In this document: positions 24,133 through 36,300 of the stretch, in pieces
Layout of the letters: every line of letters starts with the position of its first letter
How positions within the stretch are numbered: the stretch's first letter is position 1
DNA from: Diabrotica undecimpunctata
Lineage: Eukaryota > Arthropoda > Insecta > Coleoptera > Chrysomelidae
Assembly (NCBI RefSeq): GCF_040954645.1
Contig: NC_092803.1
Coordinates: 77,972,263 to 78,036,262 of the forward strand
Direction of reading: 5' to 3'
Length of the DNA stretch: 64,000 nt
Translations under genes and position numbers: made by a program
Notes under the pieces: generated by a model
Told to the model about the DNA's origin: nothing
The model's input: the letters and a program-made list of their open reading frames with translations, nothing else
Databases searched by the model: none

Positions 24133-24281
24133 CTTTCAAAGTTTGAAAAAGATTGCCTTTAAACAGAGTCGACTACAAAGCTTCAAAATGTGGAGCTCAA
24201 ATTCGTTCAGCTTGGAGTAGTGGAGAGGTTATTTTAAAATCCGCGGTAAAAACTGTATCTCTTGTTCTTATTAATGGATTT

Positions 24282-24715
24282 TGACGTTTCCTTTTTAATT
24301 TTTATATATTCTTATTTTTCATTGCCTGTACCTTTTGTTACTAAATTTAATGTTAAATTAACCATGTAAATTGTTTAAATAATGTTCGACAAATTTTTTT
24401 TAATAGATCGCTTACATCTAAATATACAATAAATTAGATACTATAAATAATTGTTAAAATTAAAATTGTTTGTAAAAGTTTAATACGATATTATATAATT
24501 ACAAATATAAACATTTGTAAATTACATGTGTGTCGTATTTAAAAAAAAAGATAATTTTCCTAATTTCGCGTTGTTTAAATAAATAAGTCATTGTAAATTT
24601 AACTGTAAATAATCTATTCTTATATTTTGTCAATAAAAATCGTCCCAAAAAAATCGTAATTTTTTCTATTGATTGTTTAAATAGTTTACAAGATTATTTT
24701 AACAATAAATTTATT
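24282..24715. other. AT-rich sequence, no gene seen
   Basis: First part of the segment missing from unit 1. Stops in all frames. Confidence 0.4.
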
Positions 24716-26200
24716 AGAGGAAAGTACCTAAATTCGGACCCCGGCCCAAAAGCGGACTCTTGGCCTTCCTGGTTTTCTAATGTGCTGCACTCTGTTGGAA
24801 ATGCCACTAAACATTAATTTATGCTTTCGCCACTATCAAACAATTAAGAACGACCTACTTTTTGATTGATACTAACAGGATATTGGAAGGTAAGTAATAA
24901 TCTATATATACATTCTTTAATGGGAAGGATTGGGGATCATTTTTGTATCTAAGTTATTTTATTTCGATGTTTATCGAAAAGGTTATTTTAACTATAAATC
25001 TGATCGTATGGTTGCTCAAATCGGACCCCATGCTTGTTTTTAAATCAGACCCTGCATTTTTAATGTAGAAATGTCAGTTTCTATCGCTTATACGTTTTCT
25101 TTTGGTTTCAGGGGTCGTTTTTGGTCTTTAAGGGGTGGAACTCATCAAGAATTAAAAAAGCTGTAGATGCTATTAGAAGTAAAAAAGTGGGTTGGAAAAA
25201 AGAAATAAGCAGTATAATGTACAGAAAACTACGCTGCTGAGATTATCTAACATGAAATATGGTGTTTCAGAGGAAGCAGTGAGTGTTAAAAGGGACAGAC
25301 GTACAGTTTTAAACAATAGCCTTGAGAGTGCGTGTCAATTATTGTCTTGCCAGAAAATAACAGCATCGAACATCCGTTTAAAAATGACATCGCAGGAAGG
25401 AAGTGAATTCGACTTTTTTAAAACGTAGTAGTACAATCCAAAATTGCGAAAGTAATTATCATGAAGGGGAAAAACAAATAGGTGATTTGACTTCAGCAGA
25501 AAGACAAGCTCTAATAACTATTGTCCGCTATATGGATGCTGCTGGTTCTTTTGTACCTCTTCTAGTAATTCCTCCTAGCAAAAACATGAACGAGCAATTG
25601 AAGAACGGTGCATCGCCGGGAACGATATTTGTGGTGCATTCTTTGGATTGGATACAATTTAATTTTTTCACCCAATGGTTTTAACATTTTATAGACTGGT
25701 ATCGCCCTACCGAGAAAAAGCCAGCATTATTCATTTTGGATGGCCACTTTAGCCATACACAGAATATTGATGTCATTAATCTAGCTAGAGCAGACCATGT
25801 TTCCATAGTGTCACTGCCTCCCCATTGTTCACTACCCAATGTGTCCTCTGCGCTTACGATATATTGGACTTATTTGGGAGAGGCTATGTCAAATGCCAAA
25901 TATCTCAAATTGTTATCAACGGATTTAAGACGATGGAGATATACCCTCTTAACAGGCATTTGTTCTCAGATGCAGAATATATTGAAGAGGTAAACAAAAA
26001 ACCAATCATTTTCTCTGTATGAAACCGGTGATAGACAACCGTTGACATCAGACTAACTATCGACATCTTCTGCAGCACAGGCACGCGAATTGTCAACATC
26101 TTTGAGTCTGGTACCGTCACTGTTTCTACATCACCAGAAATTAGCGACTCGAACGCGATATATGCACTCTCCCGAAAATAAAAAAAGATGTCCTAAACTA
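24716..26200 (+). pseudogene. pogo/Tigger-like transposase remnant
   Basis: Two parts are legible. Around 25190-25430 there is a psq-type helix-turn-helix region (KRNKQYNVQKTTLLRLSN...GVSEEAVSVKR). Around 25450-25990 there is a DDE_1-type catalytic region: VPLLVIPPSKNMN, GASPGTIFVVHSLDWI, KPALFILDGHFSHTQNIDVI and IVSLPPHCS. The CENP-B-like middle and the last catalytic block are lost or scrambled, and stops interrupt it. Repeated CGGACCC motifs near 24735, 24750 and 25019 suggest terminal or subterminal repeats. Inactive. Confidence 0.7.
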
Positions 26201-26490
26201 TGGAGTGGAAAGCTTGTCAGTCTACAGTCTACAGGCACAACTAATTGAAACCCATAAATGTAAAGAAGATAAAGAAGCACCAACTACGGCCACGAGAAGG
26301 CATCAAGAAATAGCGGTTTTTAGCAGAATAGCAGAAAAATAATAGATCGACGCTAGAATTCGAACGGTCAAAATTTAAAAGTCACAAATGTTATTCAATT
26401 ATTAACAATATTGAATCATCTAATTCAATTTCATTATCTGTTCGAATATTGTATTAAAAAGTTATTAGTAAAACATTTTAAGTTAAATTT
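26201..26490. other. Unassigned sequence
   Basis: Between the pogo-like remnant and the LINE 3' end. No feature seen. Confidence 0.35.
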
Positions 26491-27030
26491 TCATATTTAT
26501 ATAGTCGCGGCAGACATTTGAAAGAGTCGATTTATGTAACGAGAGAGGAGTGCGTTATTCAAAATGTCGAAACTTACAGCTGTTATATCGTCTATCCATC
26601 TCTTTTTATGTCTTCCCATGCTTCTTTTTGTTTCTCGAGGTCTCCAGAATGTCATTTTATGAGACCATATGTTGATGTCTTGTCTTGCTACATGTGCTAC
26701 CCATTGCCATCTCAATGTCGCTATTACTTTAGTTCTTCGACGTATTTCGGTGTTAGGAATTTTGTCTCTAAGGCTTATATTTAACATGGCCTTCTCCATG
26801 GCCCGTTTAGTTACTCTTAATTATTCTGTCATTTTTCTTGTTATTACCATAGTTTCCAATCCATAAGTTTCAACTGGTAGTAATATGAGTGTCATAGGTT
26901 TTTCGTTTTAAGTGTATTGGGATTTTTCTGTCTTTTAAAATGAAGCTCAACTTACCAAAAGCAGCCCATGACAATGGTGCCCTTTTAATTTTCTAGGGTT
27001 TGATTGTCCTTTTCGTTTTTAATTGCATGT

Positions 27031-27097
<67 letters not shown>

Positions 27098-29060
27098 CTA
27101 CCTTTTCTATATTGATGTTATCTATCATGGTGTTTTCTAGGCTGTTGCTTAATATCTTTGTTTTGTCGAGATTTATTTTTAATCCAATTTGATTCGATTT
27201 GTGATTTAAATCTTGTAGCATTGATTTTAGTTCATGGATATCTGTACTTATTGGTACTATGCCGTCTGTGAAACGCAAATGTTTAAGATATACTCCATCT
27301 ATTTTTAATCCCTTTTCGACCCAATTTAGTTTTTTTAAGACATTGCTGTCTTCTTCTTCTGTAGCCCATTTCTCGATACTGTCGAATGCTTTGTGATAAT
27401 CGACAAATGCCAGATGTAGTGGTATGTTGTAGGTACTCTATTGTTTTTTCAATAACTGTCCGGATTTTTTACAACTGATTGATAGTGCTAAAACCCTTAC
27501 GAAGCCTGCTTGCTCCACTGGTTGGTATGCATCTAGCTTAGCTGTCAATCTATTTGTTATTATTTGGCCTAGTAGTTTGTAAAGGTGTGACAATAAGCTT
27601 ATTGGTCGGTAGTGTTCTATATTTGCGGTGTCCCCTTTTTTATGGAGTAGAATGACTTCCGGATTTTTCCATGCTTTTGGTATTTGTCCTTCCAATAGGC
27701 ATTTATTCAGTAATGCTCTCATTGCCTCTTCTAATGCAGTGCCTCCCATTTTTAGCATCTCTGAAGTAATTTTATCTTCTCCTGGTGTTTTCCCATTTTC
27801 ATTTGTTTTAGGGCGGCTCTAATTTCTGCTGTTATTATTTCAGGGAGATCCTCTGAGCCCACATTTAAGATATGATTTGTTGGTATACCGGGGTTCGGAA
27901 TAGTAGAAGTATACAGCTTCTAAAGTTCTCTTTCTTATGCGAGCACAATGTTCCACGGTCGTCTTTTATCTTTATGATTTTATTCCTACCAGTGGATTTA
28001 CATGTTTTTAGTACTTTCATGTTCTTATTGTTCTCTATGGTTTCAAGAATCTGGTTTGTTCTATAAGCTCTGAGGTCTTTTCAAATGTTTTTCTTAACGC
28101 TTCTGTTGAGCGCTTTATAGTCCGGGTTATCTCTGTTCGTTCTTTTTCGTTTCTCTATCTGTTCTAGAGTCTCGGGTTTTAGTTTAGCTTCTTTTTGTTT
28201 TCTTATTCTGCAACAAAGTTTCTTAGTGACTGTGTGTATGTCTTTAGTTATTTTCTCAGCTAGTTCATCTATATTCTTGTGCTCAAAGGTATTTGCTACT
28301 AGTTTCCGTGCTAATTCCTCTTGGTATTTCTCTTTATTACTGGCTAGGATGTCTGCCGTCGGTAAAGGGTTTGTTGTTAATAGTTTTCGTCTTTCTCTCT
28401 TTATGTTAATACGTATATCGGCACGAACTAGTCTATGGTCACTACCGGTGTTAAATTTGTTCAGCACCTCGATGTTTTTACATATTGATCTATCACTGGA
28501 AAGGATAAAAACTATTTCATTCTCAACCTGGCCGTCAGGGCTATGCCATGTCCACTTTCTTTGTATTTGTTTTTTATAGAACGTGTTCAGGCAAAACATT
28601 TTTTCGGTGCTTATGTAATTAGCAATAGACCGAAAGATATATAGATATAGATTAAATAGACCGAAATTTCTTATGTAGTCTGAGTCGCCTGCTATTTGCC
28701 GCCCTATTTTTGCATTAAAATCTCCGGTGATGATAACATAGCGTATTTTTTCTAGGTCTTTAGCTCGCGTTATATCTTTGTAGAGTTGTTCTATTGACTC
28801 ATCCGCAGTGGAAGTTGGAGCATAGCAGTGTATTATCTGTAAGCTATATCGTTTATTGGTGTTCTATTCTTCGGTTGACCATGAAAGCCACTCCTCCTTG
28901 GCGGTATGGTTGGTATGGTTCTGTTCTGAATTATGTTGGTATAAAGTGTGCCCAGATTTTAGGGTGGTCTTTTTCTCTCCTTGAAGTCCCGTTTCACATA
29001 AGCTTACAATATCCCATTTAATAGCCCCTAGTTCCTGCTCTAATTCTAAAGATTCTTAGT
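26491..29060 (-). pseudogene. RTE-like LINE, most of its length, degenerate
   Basis: Read from 29060 down: endonuclease start (HCYAPTSTADESIEQLY, VIITGDFNAKIG), endonuclease end (WTWHSPDGQVENEIVFIL, TGSDHRLVRADI), linker, RT (ALEEAMRALLNKCLLEGQIPKAWK, VILLHKKGD, HYRPISLLSHLYKLLGQI), a damaged catalytic block (MRFTDGIV in place of YADD-type), and a C-terminal tail (WQWVAHVARQD...SMGRHKKRWIDDI). A TA microsatellite at 27033-27093 has grown within the RT gene. Several frameshifts. Only its 5' scrap survives in unit 1. Confidence 0.8.
27033..27093. repeat. (TA)n microsatellite
   Basis: 61 bases of TA repeats inside the LINE remnant. Confidence 0.95.
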
Positions 29061-29266
29061 TATAAACTCTACCCACCTGGGGTACTATATTTCTGAATCT
29101 CGATTTATGCATGAATATATTGAAGGGAAAATGGCAATTAAAACGCCAGTCTTGCCCAGCGGGTTGGCGAGTTTAGATTTCAGCCGCCCCTAACCTGGAG
29201 TCAGACGCTGTTTGCAACCATCCATTCTGGATCAGACGCTACTTGATTCTATACCAGACCTAAAAT

Positions 29267-29650
29267 AACGCATTGCCACTTCCGTCATCCACAAGACTAA
29301 ACATATTGGTCATTAATTTTCGACAAGCATATGATACAATAAACAGACATAAATTGATCGACACATTAAAATATTTTGACTCTTCGGATACAATTATACG
29401 ATTAACTAAATCCCTTCTGAATAAAACCAAAAGTAAAGTTATGATAGAAGGTCATGTCTCTAACAGCTTTAATATTACTAGAGGCCTTTGACAAGGTGGC
29501 CTCTGTCTACTGTATTTTTTAATCTAATACGGGAAAGAATTCTAAGGGAAAGCCATATACACACTAAAAGCTCAATCTATGGATCTGGAGACCTGGATCT
29601 TAAGCAAAACCATAGAAATGAAGCTAGATATATAAGAGCGAAAGAAACTT
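29267..29650 (+). pseudogene. RTE-like reverse transcriptase fragment (unit 2)
   Basis: Copy of 15745-16130 with the same TGA stop after ITRGL, so the stop predates the duplication. Confidence 0.7.
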
Positions 29651-30713
29651 AGAAGAATATAAACTCACAGACTTTGCCTGTGAGAAGTAAACAACAAATG
29701 CTTTGTTGATACGCTAGCAGGTGGCGTCAGGAGAAAACATAATAATTTATTAAATTATTTTAATATAATATAATTTTTTTAAATATAAATAATAAGTGAA
29801 TAATAAAATTACTTTCTTTAATTTTAAAAATATTTAAATTTTTAAAATACAGAAAACATAAATATGTAATGAAGCTTTGCGATAGTCTACTGTACCGCCT
29901 GTTGTACCACCCTTTTTTGAACTTGTCAGGTTTTCGAATATGAAATATAACTTTTCCCTGGGCAATAGCTAAAAATTATTTAAATTGTTTATAAGTAAAA
30001 AATTGTAACGTTTTTGCAATCAAATTGTGGAATATTGAAAATGGTCTTTTCTAACTTTTTCTTTTTAATTCTTTTGATAGAATAACTCTTTCCCTTGCTT
30101 ATGCTACCTGTAGAATCATTGTAAGTTAATTTTTTTCTGACTCATGTTATTGCAAAACAAGTTATTTTGGATAAACAAATTGGATAACTTTTAAATTAAG
30201 TTATGAATTATGTACCGAACTTACTGTAAGAAACATGTGGTTTTGGTTATCGAGGTTCATAAAAACGAGGTTCACTATTTTAAAAATAACCTTTTTTGAA
30301 AACTATTTCCCGAGTGGAAATCGAAATGCCAAACAACAATTATAAAATGAAATTTTCATTACAATCAATCGTGTCTTAATCCCTTATAAACATAATATTT
30401 TCTTTTTTGTGTCGTCGTTTTTGACGATTTTTTATTACAAATTAATAAATATAATTAGGACATATTCCTTACATTTATTTTAAGATTCTGTTTTAGGTTG
30501 TTTTTCCTTTGCTTTTGAATTTTTCTGTTGTACAGATTAACAGACAAATGAATTAGTGTATTGGACAGAATATCTTCATCTATATTATAAGTATTACTGA
30601 AAGAGAATAATATTCTTTAAAATGTATCATGAAAAAAATCGTAAAGTTGTCATTAGGATTTATTATTTATTCCTTGTTAGCGAGAAAACATTTTTGTTAT
30701 ACATATTAGCAAA
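29651..30713. other. AT-rich upstream region of copy 4, no gene seen
   Basis: Counterpart of 16131-17190, differing by scattered single bases. Confidence 0.4.
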
Positions 30714-30948
30714 TTGTTATGTAATACCAAAGATACATTTTTTCATGATCGTCGACATAACTCATCGAACTTAGTAGTTTTTCTCAAGAACGTATATGGA
30801 AATTCTATTGGATATTATTCTCAGAAATTTAATATAATTCAAAACAAAGATTGCGAATGCTCCATACATACAAATATATACATACAAATTTTTCTAATTG
30901 GAAAAACCGTAATGGTGGTATTTTTATGTAATCAACTAGATTTATTAA

Positions 30949-30980
30949 TATATATAAGAGCTTTTTGAACAGAATCAGCA
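30949..30980 (+). promoter_or_regulatory. Core promoter of drosomycin copy 4
   Basis: TATATATAAG at 30949-30958 and initiator TCAGCA at 30975-30980, 28-base spacing. Same as copy 3. Confidence 0.65.
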
Positions 30981-31054
30981 CAGTAGTCAAACCAACGACA
31001 AATATAGAACTATATTCAACGTACATCGCTGAACTACAAAAGAAAATTTTCAAA

Positions 31055-31255
31055 ATGAAAGGTTATTTCATCTTCGCCGTTTTGTTGATTCTCACCATCG
31101 GTACCGAACTTGCTTTCGGTGACTGTCTTTCCGGAAGATATAAAGGCCCATGTGCAGTATGGGACAACGAAACCTGCCGCAGAGTATGTAAGGAAGAAGG
31201 ACGAGTAAGTGGGCATTGCAGCGCTAGCCTGAAGTGTTGGTGTGAAGGGTGCTAG
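31055..31255 (+). CDS. Drosomycin-type antifungal peptide precursor, copy 4 (Lys8 form)
   Basis: Protein identical to copy 3: 22-residue signal and 44-residue mature peptide with eight cysteines and Lys at mature position 8. The coding region differs from copy 3 by one silent base (CTT versus CTG for mature Leu3). It lies in unit 2 of the tandem duplication, so it arose with the 11-kb segment and not by retroposition. The ATG at 31055 is chosen because the upstream in-frame extension starts before the inferred transcription start. Confidence 0.93.
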   Translation: MKGYFIFAVLLILTIGTELAFGDCLSGRYKGPCAVWDNETCRRVCKEEGRVSGHCSASLKCWCEGC

Positions 31256-31689
31256 CTGTTTGACAAATATTTTTTAATTTCTTAATTTTTATGTTATTAC
31301 GTGTTAATTTTGTGATGGTTAATATATACGTTCAGATTAAAAATGTTTTTTCTTGATATTCCAATAATTTATATGACCTTAAAAAGGTAAAACCTTAAAG
31401 TAAAAAAAACTATAACTATTTTTCAGAATACGTTTTTGATATCCAAATTCATCTGCAAAATAATTTGAAAATCATTATACTTATAATACTCTCTACTTTA
31501 TAATAATATATTCTACAATATTCTCATCTCATTTTAAAATACAATCGTTAATGCTAAGATAAAAGAAAGAAATAAGGTTAATTACTCAAATTTTGTTTAT
31601 TCAATTAAGATGACCGCTTTTGATATTTAAAATTTGCACCTCATCATCGGGTCATATTCAATATATTTAACAGCTAAAACAATACAAAA

Positions 31690-31790
31690 TTGGAATAAGC
31701 CACAATTAAAGGTTAAAATACGTTTATTGACGTTTCAATTTCCACTTTTATAATTTTAATACCAATATAAAATTGGTATTAAAATCATGC
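31690..31790. repeat. MITE-like repeat end with empty piggyBac site (unit 2)
   Basis: Counterpart of 18170-18256. The TTAA at 31779-31782 is single and uninterrupted, showing the target site without the piggyBac insertion. Confidence 0.75.
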
Positions 31791-31914
31791 CGAGTTGTAG
31801 ATTTTATAAGTAAATCTGATGGGTAAATGCAAGTATACTTATATAACTCAATAGGTCTATGTTGTTTAGCATTATCATTTAAATTTAATGCTAAATAACA
31901 TATACTTGATTAGA

Positions 31915-32335
31915 TATTATTTTAAACTTCTTTTTCTTCTTTTTATGTAAACATGACTTTGTCTATTTTTCAATGTGCCTCCAGTAAGTGATTGTTCCAT
32001 CGTTTTCGTGGTGTTTGTACTGATCGTCTTCCTATTGGTGACCGTCCTTTGCCGTCTTTACCACCCTATTTGTTGTCATTCGGCTTGTATGATTGTTCTA
32101 TTCTACTCTTCTATTTATTACCCAGTGCTTGACGGTCTCCACCCTGCATCTACGTCGTACATCTGTACTTCTAGGATTGTCCCATAGTGTTTTACCATTA
32201 TTTTTTTAAGTGTTTTAATCTTTGCTGTTTTTAAAATCCTTCTTATCCTCTGCCGGGTCGTGTTTCTACCGCGTATGTCATTATTGGTCTTATGACTGTT
32301 TTGCAAATTCTGCCTTTCATTTCTTTCCCACTATC
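31915..32335 (-). pseudogene. RTE-like LINE 3' fragment (unit 2)
   Basis: Counterpart of 20832-21235, frameshifted by a one-base difference in a T run. Confidence 0.6.
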
Positions 32336-32341
32336 TCTAAG

Positions 32342-34046
32342 GAAGAAGAAGAATTTATTCACAAGAACTTAGATGAACCCTACCAGATGTCACATCCTAT
32401 AGAAAATATCAAAATTAACGAAATTAAAGAGATGGTTAAATATCTCAATACTAAAAAAGCTCCAGGGTATGATTTAATATCGGGAAAATTCTGCAAAAAT
32501 TTACCCGAAGAAGGATTTCGGCTGGTTATATACACATTTAACGCTATACTAAAGTTAGGCTATTTTCCGTTTCAATGGAAAATGGCACAAATTATTCTTA
32601 TACTGAAACCTAATAAAGATCCACACGAACTATCATCCTATCGTCCAATCAGTTTGCTTCCCATTCTCTCTAAGATATTTGAGAGGATACTCCTTCAAAG
32701 AATGAATTCTATAATCGACAGACAAAAGTTAATACCTGATTATTAGTTTGGATTTGAGCAGGTACCTAGAGTTGCCAAAGTAGTAAGAGAGGCAATTGAA
32801 AAGAAAGAATACTGCACTGCAGCCTTTTTGGATGTCCCACAAGCATTTGATAAAGTATGGCATGAGGGGCTGCTATCTAAAATAAAAACTGACTTTCCTC
32901 ATTCTCTTTATGTACTTCTGAGATCCTATCTTACCAATCGATATTTTCAGGTAAGATACAATGAAGCAGTATTAAACATATATCCAATTATATCGGGAGT
33001 ACCTCAGGGGAGTATATTGGGACCAACCTTATACTTACTCTATACGGCAAATATTCCCACAAGAGTAAACAGCACAATTGCTACCTATGCAGATGATACT
33101 GTGATAATGGCTTCTAGCTCGGTTCCTATTAGAACCTGTCAAAATTTACAAATTCATTTAAATGAACTAGAGAAATGGTTAAAACTGAGGCGAGATAAAG
33201 TAAATAGCAAATCAGCACATATAACATTTACTTTACGAAAAGAGAGTATATCATTTGTGCGCATAAACAATACCATAATACCCAAAAAAAAGTGATGTTA
33301 AATACTTGGGAGTACATTTTGACAGCCGACTTAATTGGGGAAAGCACATCTGGACAAAGCGACTGCAACTAGGATTAATATACAGGAAAATGTATTGGTT
33401 CATGAACCAAAAATCCAAATTTAGTCTACATAACAAATTATTACTATATAAATGTATTCTAAAGCCAGTTTGGACCTAGCTACAGTATACAGATATGGGA
33501 TACAGCATCTAATTCTCATATACTGAAACTTCAACGTTTCAAATCTAAAGTTTTGAGACATATTACTAATGTACCATGGTATGTGCCCAATTATGTTATA
33601 CATCGAGACCTTCAGATCCAAAATATTAAAGACACCGTTGTCTCACTCAGTGGCACTTACAAGAATAGACTACTTAACCATCCAAATGCGCTTGCCCAAG
33701 ACCTACTTAAGCGACAGAGGAGAGGAAGACTAAAACGCCGTAATCCCTTAGACCTTTCTATACCTTTACATACATAAACGTATACTCTATCATTTTATAG
33801 CTACAACTTATACTATATGTACCTATAACTTATAATTGTGTGTGTATTTTAACTATTGCTATTTTTTTAATATGTTAGTAAATGTCTTTGTAAAGTGTTA
33901 TTTATATTTCTAATATTTATATATATTAGAAATTTATCTTAAAGGATTTTTGTCACTGGACGGATCTCCCCTGTGTTAATTACGTGATAAACTTATTGAT
34001 TATTGTTTGTATTGTACAAACAGATTACAATAAATAAAGGATGTAA
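32342..34046 (+). pseudogene. Jockey-like LINE with 3' end and poly(A)
   Basis: Same 5'-truncated element as 21242-22031, but complete to the 3' end. The RT runs through TYADDTVIMASSS to the thumb (LGVHFDSRLNWGKHI) and a C-terminal region (VPNYVIHRDLQIQNIKDTV, YKNRLLNHPNALAQDLLKR). The 3' UTR has AATAAA at about 34031 and ends in AAAAAAAA near 34046. Defects: TAG at about 32744 (CAG in unit 1), a 32-base deletion after it, and a frameshift near 33293. Intact elements of this type move by target-primed reverse transcription; this copy is dead. Confidence 0.88.
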
Positions 34047-34066
34047 AAAAAATCTTTCCCGATATT

Positions 34067-35801
34067 TTAATTTCTCCATATTGTTTGATTTAGGCAACGT
34101 GCGACTCTGTTTGCGCTATTAAGTCTGCTAGCATAGTTTTTATAGCATAAACTACATCGTCCTCTTGTTTCAGTTTCCTGAAGAATATGTGGTGAATGAG
34201 GAATAACTTCTACATTTATTTTCTTTACCAGTGATTGTACCAAATCTTCACGAAACTGTGTGATGCTAATACGATTTCCTGTAATATGTTGATAAATACA
34301 TTGACTGTTTACTACTACCGTGTTTGTAAGCAGTTCGAGTAAAACTTTTCGGTACCACTTGACACCCTTGCGAATCGTTGAAGCATAAGCGGCCTTTTGG
34401 TCGGATACATCTACATATGATTTTATTGAATTATATTCGACAATACTGGAAGGTTTTTTGACTATACCTCTTTTGGTTACAACATCTATCATTTCCGGAA
34501 CAGATTTCGTGGTCAAAAATAACACCTCTCTCTTATCTCTCCATTTTCCAACAATAACCTTTGAACTACTCTGAAGTACTTTCATTCCACCTTTTTGTAA
34601 TTTGCTTTTAACAATTTGTTGAGGATTTAACTTTCTCTTTCCTCGCAGTGTCCCAATTACAAATGTTTTGTTTTTATTTAGCTCGTGAGCCAATGTAACA
34701 CTGGTGTAATAGTTATTTATGGCAAGAGTTCGTCCATGATTTAACAATTTTGCCATCAACTCCATAACCACATCCATAGATACACTCTTGTTGATAGGTA
34801 CAGTCCCTTTTCCACCGTACACCTTTACATTATAAGTGTAACCATTCGGAATACATACTTTGAATAGTTTTATTCCGTACTTATGTCTTTTGCCAGGTAT
34901 GTACTGTCGAAATCCTAATCTACCACGGAAAGGCACCATAGTCTCGTCTATGCAAAGTTTCTCACCTGGAATATATACTTTTTGAAATTGTTTGTTTAGA
35001 ATTTCAAGTGCTGGACTAATTTTATATAGCTTATCATTTTCAGGAGCAGCTTCGTTATTGGCAACATGTAAGAAATGCATCAGACTGTCAAATCTGTTAC
35101 GACTAATACCACAACTAGCAGAAATTTCTTTTCTATAACACCTATTTGTACTATAATAATCTCGAAACCTTGGTTTTTTATTTAGTCCCATCCATATTAT
35201 CAGGCCAAAAAATACTTTCATTTCCTCTCGTGTCGTAGGAATCCATTTAGAAATCATACCATTCTTTGATATGATATGATAACAGCAAATAGAAGTCAAT
35301 AGGTAATTTATCTTTCATATGATCAACATTTCTAAAATTCATAATTTCGTCATCAAATTTAAATTGATTTAACTTATTACTATCAGTATCTCCCCAAATT
35401 ATTGTATTTTCTGACAAATCTAATGCGGATTCTTCAATTTCAATTTCGGAATTAATGTTTTCATCATTTTGTGACTGATTCCCGTCAGTTTGAGAATTAG
35501 TTTTGTTACTTACTTGTTGCACTCTCCCTGTAGATGTAGATGGTATATTTTCAGTTATTTTAATTTTTTTCGAAAACTGGTCATACATGCCGGATGTTTT
35601 TCTTTTAAAAGTGTTCTTATTAGCAACATTTGCAGTTCCCAGATAACTATCTTCACTAGTGCCATCACTGGATTGGTCAAAATTGTAATCGTTCAACGAA
35701 TTTTCCGACTCACTGTCACTTTCAAAAAAATCGCTCTCCTCTAAAATTCGTCTAAGTTCATCTTCACTTAACTTTTGTTTATTTTTCCACGATTTACTCA
35801 T
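34067..35801 (-). pseudogene. Second piggyBac-like transposase, one frameshift
   Basis: ATG at 35801 starts an acidic, serine-rich N-terminus. At about 35290-35250 (near PIDFYL) the frame shifts by one, then stays open for 410 codons to 34067. The DDE domain is recognisable (IPGEKLCIDETMVPFRGR, HKYGIKLFKVC, SYVDVSDQKAAY, GVKWYRKVLLELL). Of the three catalytic positions, the first reads CIPNGYTY and the second reads AINNYYTS where Asp is usual; only the third keeps Asp. The C-terminal cysteine motif is short and the Jockey poly(A) end lies about 20 bases beyond the stop. Different family from the element at 18261. No terminal repeats found. Confidence 0.8.
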
Positions 35802-35879
35802 TTTGCGTACTACAATAACTTTTATTTTGCAAGCTAACAGCGCGTGTAAATGATACAATGATAGGCTAAGTATCATAAC

Positions 35880-36300
35880 CTGTATTTACTCAAAAAATAG
35901 CGGGGGTAACAAACCATCGTCCACAGGCATTCTAGAGAATCCGTATGCCACGCCTATAGTCTATATCTGCGGTTATAAGAGGTACACACCGAAATGAACA
36001 AGGATAAGTTTTGTGCTCATCTGTGGGACACATGGGTTGAACGGAAATCTTACTGTGCCCACGGGTGGTGCACATGGGAGCTAAAGTGTTACCGTAGCTA
36101 GCTAGATAATATATGATATCTAGATATTTAAAACCCCATAACTTGTTTTAGTAAATGACCTTTCAGCTCCAATTTATATCTTAGTAAATTTGCTATTAGA
36201 ACCATGCATTTTGGCTTTTTTGGGGAAATTACCATGTTAAATTTTCTGGCGGTTTATTGCAGCATACGTTCTAAATCGAGAGGCAACGAAATGATTTGAA
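35880..36300. other. Upstream flank of the piggyBac-like gene, unassigned
   Basis: Relatively G/C-rich for the window (about 35900-36100). It may hold the 5' end of the piggyBac-like element but no terminal repeat could be matched. A short stretch at 36150-36260 resembles LINE sequence near 1400-1490 in inverted orientation. Confidence 0.35.

Larger units (their letters stand above)
22032..33102. repeat. Tandem segmental duplication, unit 2
   Basis: Second copy of the 11-kb unit. It retains the internal 4.5 kb with a pogo-like remnant and a minus-strand LINE that unit 1 has lost, lacks the piggyBac element, and has a longer GA tract. Its right end (GAT at 33103-33105) runs on without a break into the rest of the Jockey element, so this end is the ancestral arrangement. 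Contains drosomycin copy 4. Confidence 0.9.
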
